Under the pieces are notes generated by a model. The model was not told the origin of the DNA, made no database searches, and worked only from the letters and a program-made list of their open reading frames with translations. A stretch of 64,000 bases of DNA from Bacteroidia bacterium (GTDB lineage: Bacteria > Bacteroidota > Bacteroidia > J057 > JADKCL01): contig JACJYV010000007.1 in NCBI GenBank assembly GCA_020635905.1, positions 62,001 to 126,000 of the forward strand. The letters run 5' to 3'. Position 1 is the stretch's first letter; every line of letters starts with the position of its first letter. Below, piece by piece: positions 36,812 through 44,717 of the stretch. The position numbers and the translations under genes were made by a program.

Positions 36812-37857
36812 TCTTTACCGGGATTGATCTCTAATTTAAGCTTTTCCAGTTCCTGGCGCATGCTTTCATTTTCCTTTTGCAGGTCGATCATGTACAAGGT
36901 TAGTTCCTCCACCTTCTCAAGCAGGATGCGCTCTATTTCACCCACATCCAATCCATCCCGGGCCACTTCCTCCGCAGTCGGCACTCCCGGCAGGTGGCCG
37001 TGGGTCCGGATGTAGGCGGCCAATTCCTCCACCGGGGCAAGATCATACCCTGGTTCAAATACATAGTCTGCCCAGCCCAACTGATACACCTTCAGGGATT
37101 TGGATTCCATGCGGCCGTCTCCCCAAACGCGGAATACATCCTGCCCGAGTGCATTACTGGCAGATGGAAGGTTGGAATTAATCACGGCAAGGGCTTTGGT
37201 CTTGTCGCGGTCCACCACGGCCTGGATATTATAGTGGTTGTCTGCGGCATAATTGGCAAAGGTGCGCAGGGTGGCCACGTCGCCCTGCCCGGCCAGGGCC
37301 GAGACGGTCACGCTTGCATCCCCGTTGCCCGGATTGGGAGTATTGAACCTGAATTTGCCGGTGGAAGTCACGGTGAGGCGCTCCTGATTATGGGTTTTGA
37401 GCAGCAGGTCGCTGGCATCGGTGGTGCCCAAAAATGAGCCGGGAGCCGGAGCATTGCCCGCGAGATTCCAGGCCCCGCCAGCCTGGCCCTGGGTGGTCAG
37501 TTTGCCATGGGCATCCACATACACCGGACCGCCCCCGTTTTGGATCAGCCCATGGATGACCACATTGCCACCAATGCGCACATCTTTGCGTACATCGAGC
37601 CCAATATCGGCCAGGTTCTGGTAATTCATGATGGGGGCATCCCCGATCTGGATACGCTTGAAGCCAAAACAGAGCTTGGCCCGGTCCGGATATCCGGCAA
37701 TCACCCCAAAGGGCGTGGCTCCGTTGCACTTAAAAGCACCCGTGGCCGGATCTTCCTGGAATACAGTGGAGCTTTGACTCCCCTGATTGGTCTGGGCACC
37801 GGCCTGCAGCAATGCGCTAACCAGGAGCCACAATAAAACACTGACTTTGAATTTCAT
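36808..37857 (-). CDS. Secreted tail-fibre-like protein with C-terminal coiled coil
   Basis: About 349 residues from the ATG at 37857; a TTG three codons upstream is a possible alternative. A signal peptide (FKVSVLLWLLVSALLQAGAQ) leads into a beta-rich middle (LDVRKDVRIGGNVVIHGLIQ, FRFNTPNPGNGDASVTVSAL). The C-terminal block VFEPGYDLAPVEELAAYIRT then HGHLPGVPTAEEV is the conserved Bacteroidota version of a tail-fibre/peptidase-S74-like end, followed by a coiled coil (LYMIDLQKENESMRQELEKL). It heads a minus-strand series of overlapping genes down to 33674. Confidence 0.82.
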   Translation of the reverse strand: MKFKVSVLLWLLVSALLQAGAQTNQGSQSSTVFQEDPATGAFKCNGATPFGVIAGYPDRAKLCFGFKRIQIGDAPIMNYQNLADIGLDVRKDVRIGGNVVIHGLIQNGGGPVYVDAHGKLTTQGQAGGAWNLAGNAPAPGSFLGTTDASDLLLKTHNQERLTVTSTGKFRFNTPNPGNGDASVTVSALAGQGDVATLRTFANYAADNHYNIQAVVDRDKTKALAVINSNLPSASNALGQDVFRVWGDGRMESKSLKVYQLGWADYVFEPGYDLAPVEELAAYIRTHGHLPGVPTAEEVARDGLDVGEIERILLEKVEELTLYMIDLQKENESMRQELEKLKLEINPGKE

Positions 37858-37961
37858 CGTTCGCAAAATTGGGTTCGAAATGGCGAATTACCCCGGTCAG
37901 GGCAACCTGTTTCTAAAAAATTTAAAATGACTGATTTTTCCCGGTTTGCAATGCAGGTGGG

Positions 37962-37992
37962 TAAAGGTAGAAGGAATTGGGGGGATTTGCAA
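37962..37992 (-). promoter_or_regulatory. Candidate promoter of the coiled-coil/barrel operon
   Basis: On the minus strand TTG, 20 nt, then TACCTTTA lies about 105 bp before the ATG at 37857. This is one base away from the Bacteroidota TTG-N19-TAnnTTTG pattern. It is the only candidate seen in this gap. Confidence 0.4.
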
Positions 37993-38463
37993 GTTCTGTA
38001 ATAATGTCTTCCCGGATTGATGGCTCCCTTGATCGGTTTAGGGGGATTTTATCTCAAATTGACGATCAAATGGAAAATAAACCCAAAGCCTGAAAAGGAA
38101 ACTTTGGTTCGGAGGGAAAGCCTTGCCTGTAGGGGGCATGAAATGGTGGGGGAACACGGGCAGAATTGGGCAGGGATTTTTCCAAAGTTCGGCTGATAAT
38201 CAGTTGCAGGCTGCCATTGCGGCGGGCAAGGGCTACCTTTACCTTGCTGCCCCGGGTATGAAGATCTTTGATGGTCATAATGCAGCCCGAAGGTTGAAGG
38301 AGGAAGTGAAATCCTATGATTGGAGATAACTGCAAACCTGTTTAGGTTATTATACACCGGCTTCCGGGTTTCCGGTCGCCTGGGATTCACTTACCCTCCT
38401 GGATTTCGGAATTTACCCCCAATCTCCCCGCCAAAAACGGCCCGTATGGGCTCAGGAAGCCCA

Positions 38464-38925
38464 AAGCTACATTGGGGGTAGCTCTGAGCTAAGTTGAGGG
38501 TAGCTCTGAGCTACCTTAGGGGTACCTCTGAGCTACCCTTGGGGTACCCCTGAGCTACCCTCGGGGTACCTCTGAGCTACCCTGGAGGTACCTTTGAGCT
38601 ACCTTAGGGGTACCTCCGAGCTACCCTTGGGGTACCTCTGGGCTACCCTCGGGGTACCCCTGAGCTACCCTGGAGGTACCTCTGAGCTACCCTTGGGGTA
38701 GCTCTGAGCTACCCCTGGGGTACCTCTGAGCTACCCTTGGGGTACCTCTGAGCTACCCTTGGGGTACCTCTGAGCTACCCTTGAGGTACCTCTGAGCTAC
38801 CCTTGGGGTACCTCTGAGCTACCCAGGACTTACCCCTGAGCTACCCTTGGGGTACCTCTGAGCTACCCTCGGGGTACCCCTGAGCTACCCTCGGGGTACC
38901 CCTGAGCTACCCTAAGGGTACCTTT
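38464..38925. repeat. 21-copy, 22-bp near-palindromic tandem repeat
   Basis: Exactly 21 units of 22 bp, typically GAGCTACCCTTGGGGTACCT plus CT, are in register without a gap. Each unit is an imperfect dyad: GAGCTACCC against GGGTACCTC, perfect where the right arm is GGGTAGCTC. Each unit contains TGA and 22 is not a multiple of three, so no frame stays open. Flanks at 37993-38463 and 38926-39578 hold no gene that I can support. Confidence 0.95.
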
Positions 38926-39578
38926 TCGGTTCCGACACGCAACCTTGCGACATGGCCTGTTTGAGGTGCATTTTCGAATGGCCCAGCATTGCAAACCGAT
39001 ATGCAAAAGATTATTTTTTCTTGAAAATACGCAGAATTCTGCTGCACTCTGGGTTACAAAGTGTCACGTATTCGTTTACAAGGCTTTTTTCTTACGCTGC
39101 ATTTCTAACATAGGACTTAACACAGGGTAAACTGAAATGTGGTAATTCCATCCTTTAATTATTGGCCGGGCCTGGTTTGCCTCTTTTGGGTCTTGCTTTA
39201 AATCCCGATCAACCGAAAGGAACAAATCAGCGCATCTCCCGCCCTCAGGCCCTCGTCCACCGCTGGCCATTTTTAAAGGTCCCTGAAGGCTGGACCGAAG
39301 GCAGAATCCACCCAAAATCAGGGGTAGTTGGGCTTTGAATTGGGTCAGGCGGGGGATTTGAGACAGGGAATGTCCGCTTCAGGGAAAAAATGCTGACAGC
39401 AGCGCGGGCTGAAGTAAGGCGAAGGTTTTAAATTTGATAGGGAATGTATGAAGGCAGGTTGGAAAATGCAGGTTTATGGTTAACTGATTCCCTTTCAACG
39501 AAAGATTAGTGGTTTGAAAACCGAAATAATTAGTTAATTTGGGGAAATCACTTTTGTCGTAATACACAAAATAATGGT

Positions 39579-39665
39579 AAAAAAAATGCCCCGCATTATA
39601 AGGCGAGGCGGCTTTGATGTTTTCACAACGGAATAATCCTTATTGTGAATAGCTTCAAATTGTTA
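39579..39665 (-). ncRNA. tracrRNA of the type II-C CRISPR system
   Basis: On the minus strand a promoter (39669-39699) is followed at once by an anti-repeat (39642-39664) that is complementary to the first 24 nt of the crRNA repeat, with one bulged C and two G-U wobbles. Next come a short GGATTATTCC stem-loop and GTTGTGAAAACATC, then a terminator hairpin GCCTCGC/GCGGGGC (39588-39609) and eight T. Predicted length is about 85 nt. It is divergent from cas9, whose ATG is 42 bp from the likely start point. This is the guide-loading RNA that pairs with crRNA and binds Cas9. Confidence 0.9.
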
Positions 39666-39688
39666 AATCAAAGATAAATTAAAACAGC
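39642..39688 (-). repeat. Degenerate CRISPR repeat serving as anti-repeat
   Basis: In plus orientation the 47 bp read ATTGTGAATAGCTTCAAATT and onward to end in ACAGC, aligning along its length with the array repeat in its crRNA orientation (GTTGTGAGTAGCTTCC to ACAGC). The first half is well conserved; the second half has changed except for the last five bases. This suggests the tracrRNA gene arose from a copied repeat. Confidence 0.8.
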
Positions 39689-39699
39689 AATACTGCAAA
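39669..39699 (-). promoter_or_regulatory. Consensus promoter of the tracrRNA
   Basis: Minus strand: TTTG (39699-39696), exactly 19 nt, then TATCTTTG (39676-39669). This is a full match to the Bacteroidota TTTG-N19-TAnnTTTG promoter. The expected start point is about 39663-39666, the first base of the anti-repeat. Confidence 0.85.
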
Positions 39700-39706
39700 A
39701 CATATT

Positions 39707-42700
39707 ATGAAAAGAATATTGGGATTGGATATTGGGGTTTCATCCGTGGGAATGGCCCTTGTAATTGAAAATGAAAATCAAACGCAAATTGAAAAATTGG
39801 CGGTCAGGATTGTGCCCGAAGACCCGGACTTCCACGGGAAGTTTTACTCCGGAAATACTGCGAGTAAGAACCTGGGAAGGACCATCAAGAGGGGGGTAAG
39901 AAGAAATATCCAACGCTTTAAAATAAGAAGGGACCAGTTATATAATGTACTTAAAAGTGCGGGAATGTTCCCGGAAGCGAATTTGTTTGCAATGGCTTCA
40001 ATAGAATTATATGAATTGAGGGCTAAGGCAGTAACTGAAAGAATTGGGCTGAATGAGTTGGGCAGGGTTTTTATCCTGATTAACCAGCGAAGAGGGTTTC
40101 TGAGTAACAGAAAATCAGTTTCAGAAGAGGAGAACTCAACCGAGTACAAGGAAAGAATAGCAAGCCTTGAAAATGAGCTTGGTTCTGGAACCATTGGTCA
40201 AAGGCTTTATTATGAATTGAAGGAGGGGGAGTCCTTAAATAATGTCCTGATAAGGGAAAGAACCTATTTGAGACAAAGTTATATCGAGGAATTTGACCGA
40301 ATCTGGGATCAACAAAAGCAGCATTATCCGGACCTTTTGACTGGAGGTCCGCAATTCGATAATAATAAGGGTACTCTTTATGACCAAATCCGAAACCGGA
40401 TTATTTTTTATCAAAGGCCCCTTAAGAGCCAAAAAGGTCTGGTTTCTGATTGTCTCTTTGAACCCTATAAGAAGGCTGTCTCAAAATCCTCACCCTACTT
40501 TGAATTATTCAGAATCTATCAAAAAGTAAATGATCTGGGCTGGAAAACCCCTGAAGGGTTGTTTCAGAAACCCACTAATGAGCAAAAATCAGCTTTGGTG
40601 CATGAACTTTTCGCCGGCAAATTAAATGTAAAACACAAGCTAACCATAAGCAGAATTAAGGAGGTGCTTGGTTTCAAAAGCCGGGACAAGGTATATTTGA
40701 ATTTTGAAGAATTGGATGGGAGTGCCACCAGAGCAAAGCTTTCCCACGCACTCATTGAAGCCGGAATCCAGGAACCCGAAAAGTTCCTTTATTTTAACCC
40801 GGAAGTTCACGATGAGAAAAAGGGCCTGTTGGATTTATGGCATATTACCTATTCATTGCCTTCCGAAAAGGAGGTGATAGATACTCTCTCCGGCAGGTTT
40901 GGATTTACCCGTGACCAAAGTAAAGTAATTGCTAATAAGGTCGGTTTTGGGTCTGATTTTGGAAGCTTATCTACCAGGGCGATTAAGAAACTCCTTCCTC
41001 ACATGAAGGAAGGATTGTCATATTCCGAGGCCTGCGATAAGGTGGGATATGATCATAGTGGCTATAAAACAGAAATAAAGGTTCAGCAAAGACTTGATCC
41101 CATCAAGCAAAACAGTCTCAGAAACCCGGTGGTTGAGCAAATTCTGAATCAGGTGGTGAATTGTGTAAACCTGATTCTGGACAGGTACGGGAAGATTGAT
41201 GAAATCAGAGTTGAACTTGCCCGGGAACTTCGGAACAGCGCCAAAACAAGGAAGAAACTCAGTTTAAGTAACTCACAAAACAAAAAGGAAAATGACCTGA
41301 TTCGAAAAAGGCTCAGGGACGACTACGGTTATAAAATTGTGAATGGAAGGGATGTACAAAGGTTTAAGCTGTGGGAAGAGACTGGAAAGCAGTGCCTGTA
41401 TTGCAGCAATCCTATTTCCATCAATGAAATTCTTTCCGGCCAGGCGGATACGGAGCACATCTTGCCCAGGTCCAGATCATTCAGTAATGCCATGAGCAAT
41501 TTTATTTTGGCACACAGGAAATGCAATCAGGATAAGGGCCAACGGACAGCCTACGATTTCATGGAAAGTAAAGGGGATGACAGACTATTGCACCAGTTCA
41601 TAGAAAAGGTAAATGCCCTTTATGCGGATGGAACAGGAAAAATCTCAAAAGCAAAGTTTGAAAATTTGCTTTGCCGGGGCGAGGATATTCCCTCCGACTT
41701 TGTGGACCGAATGCTCAAAGATTCTCAATATATCTCCAGGGAATCGATCAAACTTCTCAAGAAAATTTGCCCCAATACCTATTCCACCACCGGGCAGATA
41801 ACCGATCTTTTGAGGGACGAATGGGAGCTAAAAGAATTGCTTAAAGAGGTAAATATTCACAAATACAGGGCGATTGGGTTAACCGCTGAAAAGGAAATCA
41901 AAACCTCCAATGGATTCTCAAAGAAAATTGAAATCATTGAGGATTGGAGCAAGCGGGATGATCACCGCCACCACGCCATTGATGCCCTGATTTGTGCGCT
42001 GACTGATGCAAAGATTATCTTTAAACTGAACAACCTCAACAAAATCTATCAATTGGAGAGGGATGCGTTGAGCAAGGATGAACTGGCGGAACTGGAAGCA
42101 CAGCTGGAAGGTAAATTTACCCTGAAAGAATTGGCAGACCAGAAGGCTTATGAGTTTCATTGTCCCATAAAAAATGTCAGGCAGGAAGCCCGGGCTCACT
42201 TAGACGAAATATTCATTTCCTTCAAGAAAAGCAACTCGAAAGTCTTAACCAAAAACATCAACCGACCCAAAGGATCTGAAGAGCAGGACACCTGGGTTCC
42301 GCGGGCCAGGCTACACGAGGAGACCGTAATGGGCAAGGCAAAAAGAATCGCTGATGCACCAGTCAAACTCAACAATCGTTTTATGCACCTTGATCAAATG
42401 GTCAACCAAAGGCTGAAGGATTTGGTGGCCAACCACCTTGAGAAATATAATAATAATGCAAAAGAAGCTTTCAAGGCAGCTACCCTGAAAAAAGATCCCA
42501 TCGTTTTCAGGGGTAAGGAAATTACCGAAGTAATGGTATTTGAGGAGATTTATACCAAAAGAATTCCTCTGGATGAAAATATTACCCCGGCCAAAGTTGA
42601 TAAAATCATTGATCCAAAGATTAAGGCCCTTGTCTTACAAAGGATGGAGCAGGTTGGAAACCTGAAAAATGCCATGAGATCCCTGCAGGAAAATCCCATC

Positions 42701-43336
42701 TGGCTGAACCAGGAAAGAGGAATAAAAGTAACCCGTGTGACTGTTTCCGATGAAAGCAAGGTGATTCCTATAGGGCAAATGAGGGACCACCTCGGAAGAA
42801 GCATCCTGCAAAACGGTTTACCTCAACCAGCAGGTTATGTCATTACCGGGGGAAATCACCATGCACTAATCTTCAAAGATGACCAAGGGAATTTTAATGA
42901 CAAAGTGGTCTCGGTTTGGGATGCAGTCGGAATAGGGCTGTTAAATTTTGAGCAAACCGGGAAACCATATCCTATCATTCAAAGGAGTAATGATGATGAA
43001 AAAGGGGCTTTCCAGTTTTCCATGCAGATCAACGACCTGTTTGTATTTGATCTCAGGCACAGTAAGAATCCCCAGGAGGAGGGCGAATTGGACTTTTACG
43101 ATCCTTCTAATCGAAAGGTGGTCTCTGCGAAACTTTTTCGAGTTCAAAAGTTATCTAAAAATAAGGCAGGAACTTTTCAGGTCGATTTTCTGCATCATCT
43201 TGAGACAAGTATCTCCAGAATTACTCCCGAATTGAGAGGTATAACCTGGGAACGCTTTCAGTCAAATTCCCATTTAAATAGAATAACCAAAATCAGGATC
43301 AACCATCTTGGAAATATTGTCAGGCTGGGCGAATAA
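39707..43336 (+). CDS. cas9: Cas9 endonuclease, type II-C
   Basis: 1209 residues. The RuvC-I motif LGLDIGVSSVGMAL carries Asp8. RuvC-II IRVELARELRNS carries Glu503. The HNH block has DTEHILPRSRSF with His584, a preceding CLYC pair and following CNQDKG, so it may hold zinc. RuvC-III DHRHHAIDALI gives His756 and Asp759. All nuclease residues are present, so the protein should cut both strands. The arginine-rich bridge helix (GRTIKRGVRRNIQRFKIRRD) is at about 57-76. The C-terminal 350 residues should include the PAM-interacting domain. The absence of csn2 or cas4 and the order cas9-cas1-cas2 define subtype II-C. cas1 starts 18 bp downstream. PAM cannot be read from sequence. Confidence 0.97.
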   Translation: MKRILGLDIGVSSVGMALVIENENQTQIEKLAVRIVPEDPDFHGKFYSGNTASKNLGRTIKRGVRRNIQRFKIRRDQLYNVLKSAGMFPEANLFAMASIELYELRAKAVTERIGLNELGRVFILINQRRGFLSNRKSVSEEENSTEYKERIASLENELGSGTIGQRLYYELKEGESLNNVLIRERTYLRQSYIEEFDRIWDQQKQHYPDLLTGGPQFDNNKGTLYDQIRNRIIFYQRPLKSQKGLVSDCLFEPYKKAVSKSSPYFELFRIYQKVNDLGWKTPEGLFQKPTNEQKSALVHELFAGKLNVKHKLTISRIKEVLGFKSRDKVYLNFEELDGSATRAKLSHALIEAGIQEPEKFLYFNPEVHDEKKGLLDLWHITYSLPSEKEVIDTLSGRFGFTRDQSKVIANKVGFGSDFGSLSTRAIKKLLPHMKEGLSYSEACDKVGYDHSGYKTEIKVQQRLDPIKQNSLRNPVVEQILNQVVNCVNLILDRYGKIDEIRVELARELRNSAKTRKKLSLSNSQNKKENDLIRKRLRDDYGYKIVNGRDVQRFKLWEETGKQCLYCSNPISINEILSGQADTEHILPRSRSFSNAMSNFILAHRKCNQDKGQRTAYDFMESKGDDRLLHQFIEKVNALYADGTGKISKAKFENLLCRGEDIPSDFVDRMLKDSQYISRESIKLLKKICPNTYSTTGQITDLLRDEWELKELLKEVNIHKYRAIGLTAEKEIKTSNGFSKKIEIIEDWSKRDDHRHHAIDALICALTDAKIIFKLNNLNKIYQLERDALSKDELAELEAQLEGKFTLKELADQKAYEFHCPIKNVRQEARAHLDEIFISFKKSNSKVLTKNINRPKGSEEQDTWVPRARLHEETVMGKAKRIADAPVKLNNRFMHLDQMVNQRLKDLVANHLEKYNNNAKEAFKAATLKKDPIVFRGKEITEVMVFEEIYTKRIPLDENITPAKVDKIIDPKIKALVLQRMEQVGNLKNAMRSLQENPIWLNQERGIKVTRVTVSDESKVIPIGQMRDHLGRSILQNGLPQPAGYVITGGNHHALIFKDDQGNFNDKVVSVWDAVGIGLLNFEQTGKPYPIIQRSNDDEKGAFQFSMQINDLFVFDLRHSKNPQEEGELDFYDPSNRKVVSAKLFRVQKLSKNKAGTFQVDFLHHLETSISRITPELRGITWERFQSNSHLNRITKIRINHLGNIVRLGE

Positions 43337-43354
43337 ATGAAACCTTTTTGAAAT

Positions 43355-44266
43355 ATGATCAAACGAACCCTGTATTTTGGCAACGAAGCCTACCTCAAAA
43401 CTCGCGACCAACAACTGGTGGCCGAATTTCCGGATCAGGAAAAACCACCCGCCAGGGTGCCCATTGAGGACATTGGGGTGGTAATCCTGGACCATTACCA
43501 ACTGACCTATACCCATGGGTTGATGCAAAAGTTGCTGGATAATAACGTGGCTGTAATTACCTGTAACGAAAAACGCATGCCCCAGGGCCTGTTCCTGAAT
43601 CTGCAGGGCAATGATACCCAGACCGAACGCTACCGCATCCAGATGGGGGCCAGCCTGCCACTCAGAAAGAACCTCTGGCAGCAAACCATACAGGCCAAGA
43701 TCATCAATCAGGCCCACTTGCTGGAAATGCAGGGCATCGACGTGGATAAAATGCACTTCTGGGCCGCAACCGTGAAGAGCGGTGACCCCGACAATCTCGA
43801 AGGGCGGGCCGCGGCCTACTACTGGCGGCACCTGTTTGAGGGCGTATATGAAGATTTTACCCGGGGCAGACACGATCCCCAACCCAATAATCTGCTCAAC
43901 TACGGTTATGCCATTCTGCGGGCGGTGATCGCCCGCAATCTGGTGGCCTCGGGAATGTTGCCCGTGTTTGGCATCCACCACCGCAATAAGTACAATGCCT
44001 ATTGCCTGGCCGATGATGTGATGGAGCCCTTCCGTCCTTTTGTGGACGAACTGGTGCTGGGTATGGTGTATGATAATCCTGATATTGATGAACTCAATCC
44101 CGAACTCAAACGGAAGTTATTGCAGATACCTGTGTTGGATGTGATGATCAACGAAAAGAAATCACCCCTGATGGTGGGCAGCCAGCAGACCACGGCCAGC
44201 CTATTTGAATGCTTTGATGGCAACCTCAGAAAAATAAAATATCCATCTTTTGAGCGACCTGAGTAG
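43355..44266 (+). CDS. cas1: Cas1 integrase
   Basis: 303 residues, type II-C Cas1. Metal ligands are visible: Glu in DNLEGRAAAYYWRHLF, and His and Asp in FGIHHRNKYNAYCLADDVME. With Cas2 it inserts new spacers into the array. It sits 18 bp after cas9, and the cas2 frame overlaps its end, so all three cas genes form one transcript. Confidence 0.96.
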   Translation: MIKRTLYFGNEAYLKTRDQQLVAEFPDQEKPPARVPIEDIGVVILDHYQLTYTHGLMQKLLDNNVAVITCNEKRMPQGLFLNLQGNDTQTERYRIQMGASLPLRKNLWQQTIQAKIINQAHLLEMQGIDVDKMHFWAATVKSGDPDNLEGRAAAYYWRHLFEGVYEDFTRGRHDPQPNNLLNYGYAILRAVIARNLVASGMLPVFGIHHRNKYNAYCLADDVMEPFRPFVDELVLGMVYDNPDIDELNPELKRKLLQIPVLDVMINEKKSPLMVGSQQTTASLFECFDGNLRKIKYPSFERPE

Positions 44267-44591
44267 AATAAACCAATACCGGATTATGTGGGTCTTTGTA
44301 TTCTTCGACTTGCCTACCCAAACCAAAAAGGACCGCAAAAACTACACAAAGTTCCGCAAGAACCTGGAAAAGGATGGGTTTACCATGTTTCAGTACTCAA
44401 TTTATGTGCGGCACTGCCCCAGCCGTGAAAATGCCATGGTCCATATCAAGCGCACCAAAAGTCACTTGCCGCCCCTCGGGCATGTATGCATCCTGCAACT
44501 GACGGATAAGCAGTTTGGGATGATCGAATTATTTATTGGGGAGCGGGAGGCTCCCCGCCCCGACACACCCCAGCAACTCGAACTATTCTGA
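44250..44591 (+). CDS. cas2: Cas2, adaptation complex subunit
   Basis: Up to 113 residues. The frame opens with a TTG at 44250, overlapping cas1 by 17 bp; the first ATG is at 44286 (MWVFVFFDLPTQTKKD). Homologues usually include an RYRIMW-like segment before this Met, and QYRIMW is present here, so the TTG or another non-ATG start is preferred, without proof. The ferredoxin-like core with the FFDLP aspartate is intact. It ends 21 bp before the array terminator. Confidence 0.92.
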   Translation: MSDLSRINQYRIMWVFVFFDLPTQTKKDRKNYTKFRKNLEKDGFTMFQYSIYVRHCPSRENAMVHIKRTKSHLPPLGHVCILQLTDKQFGMIELFIGEREAPRPDTPQQLELF

Positions 44592-44612
44592 TGTACCGGC
44601 GGAGATCAGGAT

Positions 44613-44641
44613 AAAAAAACCGGGAGGAAAACTCCTCCCGG
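44613..44641 (-). terminator. Terminator of the pre-crRNA transcript
   Basis: CCGGGAGG and CCTCCCGG form an 8-bp stem with the run of seven T only on the minus-strand side (A-run at 44613-44619 on the plus strand). It therefore stops transcription coming from the array toward cas2, not cas2 transcription entering the array. Confidence 0.85.
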
Positions 44642-44685
44642 TCGTAGAATGAACACAGTTTTTTTATTCCAATTTCGAGCGTAAC
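44642..44685 (-). repeat. Possible degenerate terminal CRISPR repeat
   Basis: The stretch shares scattered blocks with the repeat (plus strand: CCAATTTCGAGCGTAAC against ACAATTTGGAAGCTAC). It is followed by 32 nt, close to the 30-nt spacer length, before the first perfect repeat at 44718. This would mark the leader-distal end of the array. The similarity is weak. Confidence 0.45.
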
Positions 44686-44717
44686 CTGTTGCATATTAGT
44701 GACTTGTGCTACCCTAT

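Noticed and set aside
38049..38390. Possible small genes in the gap before the minisatellite, on both strands
   Set aside because: The frames overlap each other, have no recognisable features, and neither has a convincing promoter.
44613..44641. The hairpin after cas2 as a cas2 terminator
   Set aside because: There is no T-run on the plus-strand side; the T-run exists only for minus-strand transcription.
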